Below are positions 9,469 through 20,760 of a DNA stretch of 64,000 nucleotides, in pieces. Location: positions 1,612,001 to 1,676,000 of the forward strand of contig NZ_LN831026.1 in assembly GCF_001457455.1 (NCBI RefSeq). Direction: 5' to 3'. The translations under genes and the position numbers were made by a program. A model generated the notes under the pieces. It was not told the DNA's origin and made no database searches. It saw only the letters and a list, made by a program, of their open reading frames with translations. The DNA comes from Corynebacterium diphtheriae. Its GTDB lineage: Bacteria; Actinomycetota; Actinomycetes; Mycobacteriales; Mycobacteriaceae. Numbering within the stretch: the stretch's first letter is position 1; every line of letters starts with the position of its first letter.

Positions 9469-10977
9469 TCATCTTCTCCTGCGTTTGTTGTCTTGTGGAT
9501 AATTTCGACGTCGAGGTTGGCGCTGTGCTCCCCGCTGCTTGTCGACGCTACCAGTTCTATCGCGGTCACTCGAACCCCACGTGCCTGTTGAACTTTGACG
9601 GTAGCTCACTCGCTCATTGCGTTCGATCTTCGGCGGTTGCCTCTTGGGAGCACCAGATTGGCGTGTTCCCTGTGAAGATCGCCGTGTAGAACGACGCGTA
9701 CGAATATCGGATACATCCGGCTCCCGCAAGAACAGCACTCGGTCCAAGGCTGGCCTTCCATAGGACTGCATCGCTGAAATCGCTTCTGGCTCATAGCGTG
9801 CACAGTTTGCGATCAACCCCAGCGCCGCCAGCGTAATCACCGCAGAACTGCCACCGGCAGAAATCAAAGGAAGTTGAATACCAGTAACCGGAAGAAGACC
9901 AATTACATAGGCCATGTTGATAAAAGCCTGCAAAGAAATACCTGCGGCAAGAGTAGCAACAGCAAGAGAAAGGAAACTGTCTTTAATTCTCAGTGCAATT
10001 CTTAACGCAATAAGAAGGAGCGCGGTAAATAACCCAATGATGATGGCAGCTCCGACAAAACCAAGCTCTTCTCCAACAATGGCAAAAATGAAGTCGTTTT
10101 TCGCCTCTGGAAGATAAAACCATTTAGCTCGTGACTGACCGATCCCCAATCCCGTAAAGGATCCATCGGCAAGAGATAATATGCCCTGATAAGACTGATA
10201 TGCTACGCCATCGATATCATCAAATCGGCCAAAGAGCGCATCTATAAAAACAGTGATGCGGTGACCACGATACCCATGCATCGTGACTGCCAAAACAAAA
10301 GCCACGCCAGAAATTGTCAACGCTGCAACAATTAAACCTCGTGGTAGCCCTGCGAATACGAGCATAATCAACGTGAGAAATCCGAGCATCGCCGTCATAC
10401 CAAGATCCCCCTCAGCCATGACTAATGCACAGGTTAATCCAGCAATAACGGCAAACATCGCACGGCGATCGAAATCAATCCCATAAAAGCGGAAATACAC
10501 TTTAGGTTTACGGGTAAGAAAACTTGCTCCCCAAATCGCTAAGGCCACACGCGCGATCTCTGATGGCTGAATGTTTACAGGCCCAAGCGGGATCCACGAC
10601 TGCGAACCGACTTGTTCTTTACCGGTACCGATGCCAGGAATAAGCACCACGATGAGAAGGAGAATCGAAATACGCATCAGCCACACGGCGTATTTTCTCA
10701 CCTTCCGCGGTGGCATCTGCATGACACCAATCATGGCAATAAAACCGATAACAATCAGCAAAATCTGCTTGGTCGCGTAAGTCCATGCACTACCAGTTTC
10801 TGAAACAGAGGTTGCCATCGACGAGGTAACCACCATCAAAACGCCAGTGAGCACCAACAAGGCGATAACGAACATGACGATGTAATAATCCGTCAGCGGT
10901 CGGCGCATCATTTCGCCCAAAAAACTCGCTATCCGGTCACGAACCCGAGAGCCACGATTCGAAGTGTTGGTGCTCAT
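9469..10977 (-). CDS. ftsW: SEDS peptidoglycan polymerase FtsW
   Basis: About 502 residues with around ten transmembrane helices. FtsW is the SEDS-family glycosyltransferase that polymerises lipid II at the septum together with the class B PBP FtsI. The SEDS pattern is seen in AEGDLGMTAML, the loop region around YQSYQGILSLADGSFTGLGIGQS, FAIVGEELGFVGA and LPLISAGGSS. A long basic, Arg-rich C-terminal tail (about 420-502) is typical of actinobacterial FtsW. The start is placed at the ATG at 10977, with GAGGAG upstream, rather than the upstream TTG. Confidence 0.95.
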   Translation of the reverse strand: MSTNTSNRGSRVRDRIASFLGEMMRRPLTDYYIVMFVIALLVLTGVLMVVTSSMATSVSETGSAWTYATKQILLIVIGFIAMIGVMQMPPRKVRKYAVWLMRISILLLIVVLIPGIGTGKEQVGSQSWIPLGPVNIQPSEIARVALAIWGASFLTRKPKVYFRFYGIDFDRRAMFAVIAGLTCALVMAEGDLGMTAMLGFLTLIMLVFAGLPRGLIVAALTISGVAFVLAVTMHGYRGHRITVFIDALFGRFDDIDGVAYQSYQGILSLADGSFTGLGIGQSRAKWFYLPEAKNDFIFAIVGEELGFVGAAIIIGLFTALLLIALRIALRIKDSFLSLAVATLAAGISLQAFINMAYVIGLLPVTGIQLPLISAGGSSAVITLAALGLIANCARYEPEAISAMQSYGRPALDRVLFLREPDVSDIRTRRSTRRSSQGTRQSGAPKRQPPKIERNERVSYRQSSTGTWGSSDRDRTGSVDKQRGAQRQPRRRNYPQDNKRRRR

Positions 10978-11003
10978 TGTGGTGCTCCTCACCGACAAAA
11001 ATG

Positions 11004-12446
11004 TTAGTCGTGTAAATGTTGTGCAATCGCTGTAGCGAACATGTCTCCACGCTGCCCCATGCCGGTGTACATATCAAGACTAGCTGCTGCAGGAGCCAAT
11101 ACGATCGCATCGCCTGCCTCTGCTTGGGATACCGACCACGCTACCGCCTCATCCATTGCGCGACGTGGATCAGTCTCAGAAACGCTCAGTACCGGAATAC
11201 CAGGAATATGAGTCCGAACAGAATCTTCTATCACATCACGATCAACGCCCAACAACGCTACTGCTTTGATTCGTCCGGCATGTCGAACAATGAGCTCATC
11301 GATTTCTGCTCCCTTGAGCTGCCCACCAGCAACCCACACTACTGAAGAGAAACCAGCAAGTGCGCTATCAGCAGCATGTGGATTCGTTGCTTTCGAATTA
11401 TCAATCGCAACTACTTCCCTATGACGCCCCACGCATTGTCCACGGTGACCTGCGACTTCAAACTTAGACAGGGCTTCTTCAACACATATGGCACTCACTC
11501 CCATCGAGCGCGCTGCGGCAGCCGCAGCAAGGGCGTCGTTAAGCCCTGCCGGACCTGCAGGTTCGATTCCTTCAGCAGATCGCAACACCACGTTATCGCC
11601 AAATGCACAGTCGAAAAGTTGTCCATCGCGCACGCCTACCATGCCTTTAGCTGGCTCGCCTAATGTGAATCCGATGATGGGATCAGCATCTTCGGCACGT
11701 TGGATGCGTCTCATTTCCGTCGTCACATGTTCGTTGTCAAAGCCCGCAATTGCAGTGGGAGCGGCTAATACTTTCGCCTTATCCTGTGCATATTGGGCGA
11801 AACTACCGTGCCAATCAATGTGATCATCAGCAAGATTGAGCAAAATTCCAACGTCAGGGATCAAAGTGGAAGACCAATGCAGCTGAAAACTCGACAGCTC
11901 CGCAACTAACACATCAATACGTGGTTGGGTACTCACAGCATCTGCAACCGATACACCGATGTTGCCGACGGCAGCAGCACGCGCACCAGAATGTTGCATG
12001 ATTTCTGCGAGCATGGCCGTTGTAGTGGTTTTGCCGTTAGTACCGGTAACCACCATCCAGGTTCGCTTCGGGCCAAATACCTCGGCGCGATCGAGTCGGT
12101 ACACCAGCTCAACATCGCCAATCACCTCAAGGCCAGCGCTTTGAGCAGCAACGAGAAGCGGCGAATCAGGTCGCCAACCCGGAGAAGTGACCACCACTGT
12201 GTAGTCTTGAAAACCATCCGAAACCACATCAGCTGGGCTAATAATCTGACAACCAGTTTGTTGAGCAAGCTTATCCAACTGCGCAGAATTGGAATCTGCA
12301 ACGGTGACAGCACATCCCATTTCTCGCAGCAGCTGAGTGATTCCAACTCCGGAAACACCGGCACCTGCGACGAGTACGCGGCCCGCTAACTCAGGAAGCA
12401 AAACCTTGAGCTCTTCAACACTTACTGTCATTTTGGCGGCAGACAT
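11004..12446 (-). CDS. murD: UDP-MurNAc-L-alanine--D-glutamate ligase
   Basis: 480 residues. MurD adds D-Glu to UDP-MurNAc-L-Ala. The N-terminal nucleotide-binding motif VAGAGVSGVG is near residue 30, and the ATP loop GTNGKTTT at 135-142. LLNLADDHIDWH and the C-terminal VAIDNSKATNPHA and VLAPAAASLDMYTGMGQRG segments are diagnostic. The frame extends to 12497 inside mraY, but the ATG at 12446 has ACAGGAG upstream and starts four bases after the mraY stop, so I use it. Confidence 0.95.
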   Translation of the reverse strand: MSAAKMTVSVEELKVLLPELAGRVLVAGAGVSGVGITQLLREMGCAVTVADSNSAQLDKLAQQTGCQIISPADVVSDGFQDYTVVVTSPGWRPDSPLLVAAQSAGLEVIGDVELVYRLDRAEVFGPKRTWMVVTGTNGKTTTTAMLAEIMQHSGARAAAVGNIGVSVADAVSTQPRIDVLVAELSSFQLHWSSTLIPDVGILLNLADDHIDWHGSFAQYAQDKAKVLAAPTAIAGFDNEHVTTEMRRIQRAEDADPIIGFTLGEPAKGMVGVRDGQLFDCAFGDNVVLRSAEGIEPAGPAGLNDALAAAAAARSMGVSAICVEEALSKFEVAGHRGQCVGRHREVVAIDNSKATNPHAADSALAGFSSVVWVAGGQLKGAEIDELIVRHAGRIKAVALLGVDRDVIEDSVRTHIPGIPVLSVSETDPRRAMDEAVAWSVSQAEAGDAIVLAPAAASLDMYTGMGQRGDMFATAIAQHLHD

Positions 12447-12450
12447 ATTT

Positions 12451-13551
12451 TTATACTCCTGTAAGAGATAGCCACTCACCATAGAAAATGGATGCACCGA
12501 TGAGCGCAGCCACCGCTGCGATCAGCCAGAATCGAATCACTACAGTTGTTTCGGCCCAACCACCGTTTTCAAAGTGATGATGGAACGGAGCCATTCGGAA
12601 AATACGAATCTTCTTTGTTCGGTAACCCGCGACCTGGATAACCACCGAAGCAGCTTCGAGTACAAACAAAGCACCAACAATAATCATGAGAAGCTCTGTA
12701 CGAGAAGCCACGGACAATCCCGCAACGAGGCCACCGAGCGCGAGAGAACCGGTATCTCCCATAAAGATCTTGGCGGGAGCAGCATTCCACCACAAAAAGC
12801 CCAAACACGCGCCCAAACCAGCAGCAGCCAAAATTGCAAGATCTAATGGGTCACGGACGTCGTAACAGCCAGGTTGTGCTCCTGCCGAGCATGAGTTCCG
12901 GAACTGCCAGAACGTAATAACGGTGTACGTACCCATCACGATGGCAGTTGAGCCCGCTGCCAAGCCATCCAAGCCATCGGTTAGATTTACTGCGTTAGAC
13001 CATGCAGAAATCAGAATGTAAATGAACAGAAGGAAAATTGCGATTCCTACTGCCTTAGGCCCAATGGCAAGGTCAACTGTGGGCAAATCACGCAAGAAGC
13101 TTAAGTGACTAGATCCTGGGGTTAGTCCATCAGCGTTAGGGAAAAGAAGAATGAGCGCACCAAAGATAAGTGAAATCGCCAACTGTCCGATCAACTTAGC
13201 TTTCTTGTTCAAACCAAGGTTGCGCCCCATGTAGAGCTTGATAAAGTCATCAGCAAAACCAAGACCACCGAGTGCAAGTGTCAAGCCTAAAACCAGCAAA
13301 CCAGAGGCTGTGAAACCACCAGTTCCGGTTACTTGACCCACGATCCCCGTGACTGCATAAGCAACGGTGATACCGATCAAGATTGCGATACCACCCATGG
13401 TGGGGGTGCCGCGCTTGCGCAAATGCGATTTAGGACCATCTTCACGGATCTCTTGCCCCAGCCCCTCGGCGCTAAAACGCCGAATCAAAATGGGTGTAAC
13501 AAAGATCGACGCCAAAAGGCCCACAGCGCCCGCAATAATGATCTGGGTCAT
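12451..13551 (-). CDS. mraY: Phospho-MurNAc-pentapeptide transferase MraY
   Basis: About 366 residues, ten predicted transmembrane helices. MraY transfers phospho-MurNAc-pentapeptide to undecaprenyl phosphate, giving lipid I. Key motifs: [13 protein letters not shown] near the N-terminus, GFADDFIK with the Asp pair, [25 protein letters not shown] and PFHHHFE. The ATG at 13551 has AGGTGA at good spacing; an ATG six codons upstream (13569) is possible. murF ends 25 bp before this start. Confidence 0.96.
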   Translation of the reverse strand: MTQIIIAGAVGLLASIFVTPILIRRFSAEGLGQEIREDGPKSHLRKRGTPTMGGIAILIGITVAYAVTGIVGQVTGTGGFTASGLLVLGLTLALGGLGFADDFIKLYMGRNLGLNKKAKLIGQLAISLIFGALILLFPNADGLTPGSSHLSFLRDLPTVDLAIGPKAVGIAIFLLFIYILISAWSNAVNLTDGLDGLAAGSTAIVMGTYTVITFWQFRNSCSAGAQPGCYDVRDPLDLAILAAAGLGACLGFLWWNAAPAKIFMGDTGSLALGGLVAGLSVASRTELLMIIVGALFVLEAASVVIQVAGYRTKKIRIFRMAPFHHHFENGGWAETTVVIRFWLIAAVAALIGASIFYGEWLSLTGV

Positions 13552-13576
13552 TGTTGATTCACCTGTCATTCTTTCT

Positions 13577-15067
13577 TTATTTTGAAGCTAAAATCTCTGC
13601 GGTTTCCCACAAACGATATGCATTAGATGCTTTTACAAGAGCTACGTCTGCAGAACCCATATTCTGATCAAGGAGATCTGCTGCTTCTGCGGTATCGCGA
13701 GCCATAAGTGTAGTCACATTGCTGCGTCGGGCTCCATCTGCCAATGCCAAAGAATCAGCAGAGTCTCCGACAACGATTAATCCATGCACATTCAACTCAC
13801 CGAGGAGCCTGCCAATCTCTTCGTGTGCCGCAACCGACTCCTCCCCTAGCTCACTCATGGGACCCAACACTGCCCACGCGTGCGAGGCTTCGCCCTTGAA
13901 TGACTTGTTGTGAGCAGTAGTGGAAAGCGCCGTAAGACCGGCACGCATCGACTCAGTGTTGGCGTTATAAGCATCATCAATGATGGTTGCGCCATCGCTA
14001 CGGTGCATAAGAGCCATACGGTGCGCAGAAGCGCCAAGGTGGCTACTCAATGCTTCGGCAATATCGTCAATGGTTATGCCTGCCGCATATGCCGCCGCTG
14101 CAGCTGCCAGTGCATTGGAAACTTGATGCTGGCCAGCAACTTGGAGCGTTACGACGTTCTCCGCTTCGCCGATGTGGAGGGTAAAACGAGCACGCGCATA
14201 ATCGTCAAGTTCAATATCGGTGGCATAAACATCCGCGTCCTGCGAATTCGCGGAAAAAGTGATCACCTTCGCATCAGTTCGAGTACGCATGCCTGCAACG
14301 AGATCATCATCTGCATTAAGTACAGCCACACCGTCGTGAGGAAGTGCCTCCGCTAATTCGCCTTTGGCTTGAGCAATAATTTCGCGCGAACCAAATTCGC
14401 CTAGATGCGCGGTGCCAACATTGAGCACAACACCGATTTTAGGAGGGGCAATCTGTGCTAGATGCGCTATGTGGCCAATGCCGCGGGCAGACATCTCCGC
14501 TACTAGATAACGGGTCTGTTCGGTACAGCGTAAAGCTGTATACGGATGCCCGATCTCGTTATTGAAAGATCCAGGAGGAGCCACGGTAGGGGCCTGATTA
14601 CTCAGAATTGACGCCAACATGTCTTTGGTCGAGGTTTTCCCTGCCGAACCAGTAACACCCATGACGGTTAACCCCTGAGCAGTCAACGTATCGATGACTT
14701 TTCGCGCAATAAGTCCCATACCTTGGAGAACAGCCGCAATTGAACCGTCTTCATCATGTTCAGTTGCGTAACTGTTGGCCGATTGCTGTTGACCAGTCGC
14801 AGGTGGCACCACAATAGCGGGCGCTAATCCAGAATCGATCTTCACAGGATGCGCTACCAATGCTGCTGCAGCGCCACTTTCTAACGCAGCTGGCACGAAA
14901 TCATGGCCGTCGACACGCGATCCGGCCAACGCCACAAACAAAGAACCTTCCGATACCTTACGCGAGTCAAATTCCACAGGCCCCGTCACTACGGTTTCTG
15001 GATCAGTGCCTTGTGTGAGTGTTCCACCCAAGATACCTGCGATCTGTTCAACAGTCAGATCAATCAT
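13577..15067 (-). CDS. murF: UDP-MurNAc-tripeptide--D-Ala-D-Ala ligase
   Basis: 496 residues. MurF adds the D-Ala-D-Ala dipeptide to the UDP-MurNAc tripeptide in the cytoplasm. The N-terminal substrate domain has [16 protein letters not shown] and GHDFVPAA. The ATP loop is [11 protein letters not shown], and [13 protein letters not shown] and [13 protein letters not shown] are the central and C-terminal ligase motifs. About 35 residues rich in Thr/Gln/Asn (near residues 95-115) form a loop, a common variable insertion. The ATG has AAGGA nine bases upstream. Confidence 0.96.
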   Translation of the reverse strand: MIDLTVEQIAGILGGTLTQGTDPETVVTGPVEFDSRKVSEGSLFVALAGSRVDGHDFVPAALESGAAAALVAHPVKIDSGLAPAIVVPPATGQQQSANSYATEHDEDGSIAAVLQGMGLIARKVIDTLTAQGLTVMGVTGSAGKTSTKDMLASILSNQAPTVAPPGSFNNEIGHPYTALRCTEQTRYLVAEMSARGIGHIAHLAQIAPPKIGVVLNVGTAHLGEFGSREIIAQAKGELAEALPHDGVAVLNADDDLVAGMRTRTDAKVITFSANSQDADVYATDIELDDYARARFTLHIGEAENVVTLQVAGQHQVSNALAAAAAAYAAGITIDDIAEALSSHLGASAHRMALMHRSDGATIIDDAYNANTESMRAGLTALSTTAHNKSFKGEASHAWAVLGPMSELGEESVAAHEEIGRLLGELNVHGLIVVGDSADSLALADGARRSNVTTLMARDTAEAADLLDQNMGSADVALVKASNAYRLWETAEILASK

Positions 15068-15120
15068 TTTCTCAAGTCCTTAAAAACAATGAAGTGCGAT
15101 GAAAACCGGCTATTCATCCA

Positions 15121-16662
15121 TTAATCGAGGTCGAACCCTTGATCATGCAGAGCAGCTGCTACTTCCTCACGATCATCGAAGTGATGATCGACTCCGTTAA
15201 TGAGCTGACCAACTTCATGGCCTTTTCCAGCAACGATGACGGCGTCGCCGGGCTGAGCCCATTGCACTGCAGTACGAATTGCTTCCCTACGATCTCCGAT
15301 TTCACGAATATCTGCTGATCCTGCAACACCATGGGCGCCTTCTAATACTGCCTCACGAATTTTCGCAGGATCCTCCGACCTAGGGTTATCGTCAGTCACA
15401 ATGACCAAATCTGCTCGACGCGCTGCTTCGGCGCCCATAATTGGCCGTTTGCCGGAATCACGATCGCCGCCTGCTCCTACGACGACCGCAATCCGTCCTG
15501 GAACTTGGTCACGGACCGTATCTATAACTGCAGCTACGGCTGCTGGTTTATGGGCATAGTCCACGACAGCAAGGAACTCTTGACCTCGATCGATGCGCTC
15601 CATACGTCCTGGAACTGCAACGTCGGCAATGCCACGAATAAAGGCGTCTTTATCAACACCCACGGATTCTGCCAAAGCCAGCGCAACGACTGTATTCGCA
15701 ATATTAAAGCCGCCAGGCAGTGGCAAATGCACATCCGTTGACTGTGCGCCATGATGCACGATAAATGACTGCGCGCCGACAGGGTTAACGTCGATATTGC
15801 TTACCCAGTAATCAGCTTGGTGGACAGCTGCCTCTTGTTCAGCGCACACAGTGATGGCGTCTGCTCCAGCACGCTCAGCCATGTTTTTGCCCCAGAGATC
15901 GTTTACGCACACAACAGACTTTTCAGCGTGTATCGGCGAAGCTGGGTCAAAGAACAGCGCTTTAGCCTCGAAATACTCTTGCATCGTAGGATGAAAATCA
16001 AGGTGATCCTGTGACAGGTTGGTAAAGCCAGCTGCACTAAACCGCGTCCCTGTTACACGCCCCAACGCCAGCGCATGGCTAGATACTTCCATCACCACGT
16101 GGCTTACGCCTTCTGCCTTCATTTGACTAAATAGCTGCTGCAGCGTGGGAGCTTCAGGGGTTGTCAATTTAGTAGGGACTTTTCGTCCATTGATACGAGT
16201 TCCAGTAGTGCCGATCAACCCGACGTGTAAGCCGGCTGCCATCAAACCGCGCTCAAGGATATAACTCGTCGTGGTTTTACCGCTGGTTCCGGTCACACCA
16301 ATGATGGTCATTTCGTGAGAAGGGTGCCCATAAATCTCCGCACTGAGTATTCCTAGGACTCTGCGAACATCATCTACCTCGATAATGGGACGTTTCTCAC
16401 CGGAATCCACAAGTATTTGGGTTCCCTCGTGATCGCTTAATACAGCTAGTGCTGCCGCTGCTTTCCCTTGGCTAGCGTAGTGAGCTCCATGAGTTTTGGT
16501 GCCTGGAAGTGCAGCAAAGATTGCGTCGGCTGGTAGCTGCGATGAATCCAGTCCAATCGCCGAAATCTCTGTTGCACCCGCTGTAGTTTCTCCCACTAGA
16601 CGTCCACCAGCAAGTTCAGTAAGACGTTCGAGAGTACATGAATGCGGAGATTGAGTAGGCAA
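15121..16662 (-). CDS. murE: UDP-MurNAc-L-Ala-D-Glu--meso-DAP ligase
   Basis: 513 residues. MurE adds the third amino acid of the stem peptide. The ATP loop is GVTGTSGKTTTSY, with TNLSQDHLDFH in the centre. The DNPR motif in TDDNPRSEDP is the signature for meso-diaminopimelate specificity, matching the chemotype of Corynebacterium walls. The start is a TTG at 16662 with AAAGGGG five bases upstream; no better in-frame start is seen. Confidence 0.96.
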   Translation of the reverse strand: MPTQSPHSCTLERLTELAGGRLVGETTAGATEISAIGLDSSQLPADAIFAALPGTKTHGAHYASQGKAAAALAVLSDHEGTQILVDSGEKRPIIEVDDVRRVLGILSAEIYGHPSHEMTIIGVTGTSGKTTTSYILERGLMAAGLHVGLIGTTGTRINGRKVPTKLTTPEAPTLQQLFSQMKAEGVSHVVMEVSSHALALGRVTGTRFSAAGFTNLSQDHLDFHPTMQEYFEAKALFFDPASPIHAEKSVVCVNDLWGKNMAERAGADAITVCAEQEAAVHQADYWVSNIDVNPVGAQSFIVHHGAQSTDVHLPLPGGFNIANTVVALALAESVGVDKDAFIRGIADVAVPGRMERIDRGQEFLAVVDYAHKPAAVAAVIDTVRDQVPGRIAVVVGAGGDRDSGKRPIMGAEAARRADLVIVTDDNPRSEDPAKIREAVLEGAHGVAGSADIREIGDRREAIRTAVQWAQPGDAVIVAGKGHEVGQLINGVDHHFDDREEVAAALHDQGFDLD

Positions 16663-16769
16663 AACGGCCCCTTTCTACACGCTCTCGCCGAGGATAGGCA
16701 GGAGCTTTAATTCCAAAGTGAACACGAGGTTGTGTGTTAAAAAGCTGAACGACGTTGCATCTTCTCTGG

Positions 16770-18794
16770 TTATTGAGCCTGCAACACAAGTTGTCCCTCC
16801 ATTGGTGGCGAAAGTGGAACATTATCACGATCAAGGATCCACGATGCGATATCGTGGAACAATGGCGCAGCCGATTGACCTCCTTCGCCATGGACACCGC
16901 GATGAGGCTTGTCGAGCATAAGCGCTACTACAAATCGCGGATTATCCGCTGGGGCAATTCCCGCAAAAGTAATCCAGTAATTCGAATTCGAATAAGCACC
17001 CGTGTTGGGATCTACTTGCTGAGCAGTGCCGGTTTTACCACTGACTTGATAGCCATCAACAGCTGCACCTGCGCCAGTACCACTATTGATTCCAGTGGGA
17101 TCTTTTTGCACTACACCACGGAACATATCAACAACAGTACGCGCGGTTTGAGCAGACACGACTCGGGTTTCTGCAGGCGGCTGTTGTTCGACTTCGTTTC
17201 CAGAGGAATCCACTACTTTTTCAATAATGCGTGGTTCGATTCGCTGCCCATCATTGGCCAAAGCTTGGTAAATACCTGCCATTTGGAGCAGCGTCACAGA
17301 CATGCCCTGTCCAATAGGGAGGTTTGCAAAGGTTCCGCCAGACCACTGGGAAATGTCGGGTAGGAGGCCCTGTGACTCTACGGGAAGTTCGATACCTGTA
17401 TTTTGTCCGATTCCAAAGCGATGAAGAAGATCGTTAAATCGTTGCTCTCCTAATCGCTGCGCGAGCATAAGAGTACCGACGTTCGAGGACTTACCGAAGA
17501 TGCCAGTTGTGGTATACCCAACTGTTCCATGCTCCCACGCGTCCCGCACGTTTACGCCCGACATCTCGATGCTGCCAGGTACTTGCAAAACTTCATCTGG
17601 GGTTGATTTGCCGTCTTCAATAACTCCCGCAGCGGTAATGATCTTGGCAACAGACCCAGGCTCAAATGGTGAAGAAATGGTGGTGTTTTCAAAAGACTTA
17701 TTGTCTTTGAGCTGCTTTTCAATATCACCATTTGGGTTGATCGTTCCGGAATTTGCCATGGTAAGAACTTTTCCGGTTTTCACATCTAGCACTACTGCAG
17801 AGGCACTTTGGGCACCGGAATTGGACACTGCTTGTTCCAATTGCTGCTGCACATAGGTCTGCATGTCTAGGTCTAACGTCAAAGTGACATTGGCCCCGTT
17901 AGTTGCGGGGACTTCATCGCGTAGCGAACCTGGGATTACTTCTCCACTCGCAGCGACATCAAGAGTTTTGCGTCCGTCAATCCCCGAAAGCACAGAATTA
18001 TTCGATGACTCGAAACCAAACTGGCCTTGTCCATCTTGACTAATCTTGCCAATCACGTTTTCCGCGACAGCACCATTCGGGTACTGACGGATCTGTTGGA
18101 GATCGGCAGCGATACCATGAAATTTCTGCGCAATATTTTCGGCAACATCTGGGTCAACGTTTCGTACTAAAACCTCATAGCTAGTATCAGCTTTTAGTTT
18201 TTTCAGAATATCTTTTGACTTGATGTCGTTAGCAGATGCTTCCGAGTCTTTGATGATCTTCGGAATTTCGTTTGAATACTCTTCTAGGTAGCTATCTACC
18301 TTGTCTTCAATCTTTTTCTTCCTCTGATTTTCATCCCAACTGGAATACTCTTTTTCGTCCTGCAGCTCGATCTTGGCAGTGTATTCAAGCTCTTTGCGCA
18401 ATTGCTTTGGCGACGCCGTCAGCGATCGAGCTTGCATTGTATATGCCAACAATTGGCCCGTGTTGTCATAAATCTCGCCACGACGTGCAGCATCGACAAA
18501 TACTCGAGTGCGCTGTGCAGATGCTTTTTCTGAAAGATCCGGTCCCCAAACGAGTTGTACCCAACCAAGGCGCGCGATAAGTATGGCCGCTACCAGCACA
18601 ACTAGTAAACGAAAAACTCTAAATCGATGATGCGATACTACGGAGTCTTGAGTACTACGCTGCCGGGCATTGACCTCGCGCTTAATTTTCAGATCCTGAT
18701 TTTTCGCACCTAGAGTCGTGGAGAACCGATGCGAATGGTCCCGACTCGACCACGAAGGTCTACCGTGGAATCGATCAGGGTTGCTCGAATTCAC
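16770..18794 (-). CDS. ftsI: Class B penicillin-binding protein FtsI (PBP3)
   Basis: 674 residues. A basic cytoplasmic tail and one transmembrane helix (about 62-80) precede the PBP dimerisation domain (RGEIYDNTGQLLAYT). The transpeptidase domain has the catalytic Ser-x-x-Lys SVAK at 381-384, SSN at 436-438 and KTG at 587-589. FtsI crosslinks septal peptidoglycan and is a beta-lactam target. An insert rich in Lys/Glu/Asp (about 130-195) lies in the dimerisation domain. The start is a GTG at 18794. It lies between the ftsL-like gene and murE, as in other actinobacteria. Confidence 0.96.
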   Translation of the reverse strand: MNSSNPDRFHGRPSWSSRDHSHRFSTTLGAKNQDLKIKREVNARQRSTQDSVVSHHRFRVFRLLVVLVAAILIARLGWVQLVWGPDLSEKASAQRTRVFVDAARRGEIYDNTGQLLAYTMQARSLTASPKQLRKELEYTAKIELQDEKEYSSWDENQRKKKIEDKVDSYLEEYSNEIPKIIKDSEASANDIKSKDILKKLKADTSYEVLVRNVDPDVAENIAQKFHGIAADLQQIRQYPNGAVAENVIGKISQDGQGQFGFESSNNSVLSGIDGRKTLDVAASGEVIPGSLRDEVPATNGANVTLTLDLDMQTYVQQQLEQAVSNSGAQSASAVVLDVKTGKVLTMANSGTINPNGDIEKQLKDNKSFENTTISSPFEPGSVAKIITAAGVIEDGKSTPDEVLQVPGSIEMSGVNVRDAWEHGTVGYTTTGIFGKSSNVGTLMLAQRLGEQRFNDLLHRFGIGQNTGIELPVESQGLLPDISQWSGGTFANLPIGQGMSVTLLQMAGIYQALANDGQRIEPRIIEKVVDSSGNEVEQQPPAETRVVSAQTARTVVDMFRGVVQKDPTGINSGTGAGAAVDGYQVSGKTGTAQQVDPNTGAYSNSNYWITFAGIAPADNPRFVVALMLDKPHRGVHGEGGQSAAPLFHDIASWILDRDNVPLSPPMEGQLVLQAQ

Positions 18795-18824
18795 TCCTAG
18801 ATCCGCCTCACTAAATTGGTTGGC

Positions 18825-19598
18825 TTAACGATGAACAGTCGGTGCGTACGGTGCAACGACTGAACCGTTCGCAGATTCATTTGCGCCCGTATTGACTCCG
18901 TTCGAGGCTACCCCAGCTCCACCGTTAGCAGCGGGTGCGCCATTACCAACCGGCGGGACTGCGTTGAGATTTCCGGCAACTTCACTGGTTTTATTGGGAT
19001 CACTCGATGCACCCTTAGGCGCAATGCGATCACCATTGACGTCAACAACTGGGTGAGTTTTCTCGCCCGGTTCTCTTTGAACTATCACTTCGCCCTCAGG
19101 CTGTGGAAGTAAAATTCCCGCCTGATCCGGTACAACTAATCCCATATCTTGAGCGCGTCGCGCGATGTTGGCAGTCGAGGAAGCATTTTCGACGTCCCGA
19201 TTAAGCGTCTCAATCTGGTTAGACAACGTGTTTTCGTTTGCACGCAGCTGCGTCATCGCAAAGGTTTGTTCCGTTGAGATTCCCGAAAGGTACAGTGAAA
19301 CCGCAACACTTGAAACCAGCATCACGATGATTCCCACTACCCTTCTAACATTCGCGGGCGCTACTGCAGCTCGGGGAGCTTCGTTACGACGTCCTCGATG
19401 CGAGAACACCTGACGAGAACCAGCGGTGTTTCTAAAACTACGAGAACGAAGCGGGCGTTCTTCTACTCGCTGCGCATTGTAGCCGGCTCGAGAACCAGAG
19501 CGATTGTAGGTTAACGTCTGAGTTCCGGTTGTCGACCCCGTACTCAGATCTCGAGAACGGTGGCTGGCCTCCCTACGCGCACGGTCGGTCATGGTCAT
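18825..19598 (-). CDS. FtsL-like membrane division protein
   Basis: 257 residues with a basic N-terminal cytoplasmic region of about 85 residues, one transmembrane helix (about 86-107), a short coiled coil (TQLRANENTLSNQIETLNRDVEN) and a long low-complexity tail rich in Asn, Gly, Ala and Pro. Topology and position between rsmH and ftsI match FtsL, which joins FtsQ and FtsB to activate FtsWI. The tail is much longer than in classical FtsL. Sequence identity of this family is low, so the assignment rests on topology and context. Confidence 0.8.
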   Translation of the reverse strand: MTMTDRARREASHRSRDLSTGSTTGTQTLTYNRSGSRAGYNAQRVEERPLRSRSFRNTAGSRQVFSHRGRRNEAPRAAVAPANVRRVVGIIVMLVSSVAVSLYLSGISTEQTFAMTQLRANENTLSNQIETLNRDVENASSTANIARRAQDMGLVVPDQAGILLPQPEGEVIVQREPGEKTHPVVDVNGDRIAPKGASSDPNKTSEVAGNLNAVPPVGNGAPAANGGAGVASNGVNTGANESANGSVVAPYAPTVHR

Positions 19599-19654
19599 CT
19601 CTAGGTCACCCCAAAACTACTGCGTTTGTTTGTGTCATTGCGTTTTTGATTTCT

Positions 19655-20674
19655 CTACAGAGCTTCGATTGCTCGAACTCTTACTGATGCAGCGCGAGGA
19701 TTTTCCTCGATTTCCGCGTCAGTAGCTTTTTCTGCACCACGGGTCACTACTTTGAATTTGGGCGCATATTCCGGTAGCTCCATGGGAAGCCCTGGCGGCG
19801 TTTTCGAAGTAGAAATGTCTACGAAGTAACGTTTGACAATTTTGTCTTCCAACGACTGGTACGACATGAACACTGCTCGTCCACCTGTAGCCAAACGCTG
19901 CGTAATCTCAGGAAGTACTTTCTCTAGAGATTCCAATTCTCGGTTGACCTCGATCCGAAGCGCTTGGAATGTTCGCTTGGCTGGATGACCACCGGTACGA
20001 CGCGTAGCTGCAGGAATCGTCGCATAAAGCAGCTCAACTAGCCGAGCCGAAGTGTCAAATGGTTCTTTTTCACGCTCTCGGACTATTGCACTTGCAATTT
20101 TTCCTGCGAAACGCTCGTCACCATAGGTTTTAAGGATTCGCGCTAGCTCGCCATGGCTATAGGTATTCAGCACATCAGCTGCAGTGATCCCGATCGTGTT
20201 ATCCATGCGCATGTCTAGTGGCGCATCAACACGGTAGGCAAATCCTCGCTCTGCTTGATCAAGCTGCATTGATGAAACCCCGAGGTCGAAAAGTGCACCG
20301 CTGATACCTTGCTCCAATGCAGTAGCTGCAATGGGGTTTCCAGATTGAGCCAGTTCCTCTAATTTCGGGGCAAATCGATCGAAACGGGTGTGAATACCGA
20401 GGAATCGATCTCCAAATTCTTTTAGTCGTTCGCGCGCCGAAGCTAAAGAGTTAGTATCACGATCGAGGCCTATAACTCGAGCTTCTGGGAAGCTTTCAAG
20501 AAAATACTTGCTGTGCCCACCAGCGCCAAGAGTGCCATCAATAATGACAGCATCTGACCCCATCGCTGTAACCTTAGGCGCAATCAGCTCAGCCATTCTG
20601 GCTCGAAGAACTGGGACGTGACCATGGTTTTCCTCAACATCGAACGAAAACTCTTGCGGCTCACCGTGAGTCAT
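19655..20674 (-). CDS. rsmH: 16S rRNA m4C1402 methyltransferase RsmH (MraW)
   Basis: 339 residues. RsmH methylates N4 of C1402 in 16S rRNA using S-adenosylmethionine. [12 protein letters not shown] near the start, the SAM site [35 protein letters not shown] with the PLDMRMD motif, and [16 protein letters not shown] are family signatures. The ATG has AAAGGGG four bases upstream. It follows mraZ after a 182-bp gap that contains a long hairpin. Confidence 0.97.
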   Translation of the reverse strand: MTHGEPQEFSFDVEENHGHVPVLRARMAELIAPKVTAMGSDAVIIDGTLGAGGHSKYFLESFPEARVIGLDRDTNSLASARERLKEFGDRFLGIHTRFDRFAPKLEELAQSGNPIAATALEQGISGALFDLGVSSMQLDQAERGFAYRVDAPLDMRMDNTIGITAADVLNTYSHGELARILKTYGDERFAGKIASAIVREREKEPFDTSARLVELLYATIPAATRRTGGHPAKRTFQALRIEVNRELESLEKVLPEITQRLATGGRAVFMSYQSLEDKIVKRYFVDISTSKTPPGLPMELPEYAPKFKVVTRGAEKATDAEIEENPRAASVRVRAIEAL

Positions 20675-20760
20675 TTATCCCCTTTCTCGAGCTTATTCAC
20701 ATGCCCTGAGACACATGTTGTTGGGTCTTTAGGTAGTAAAGGCGGGGTCTACACAGAGCC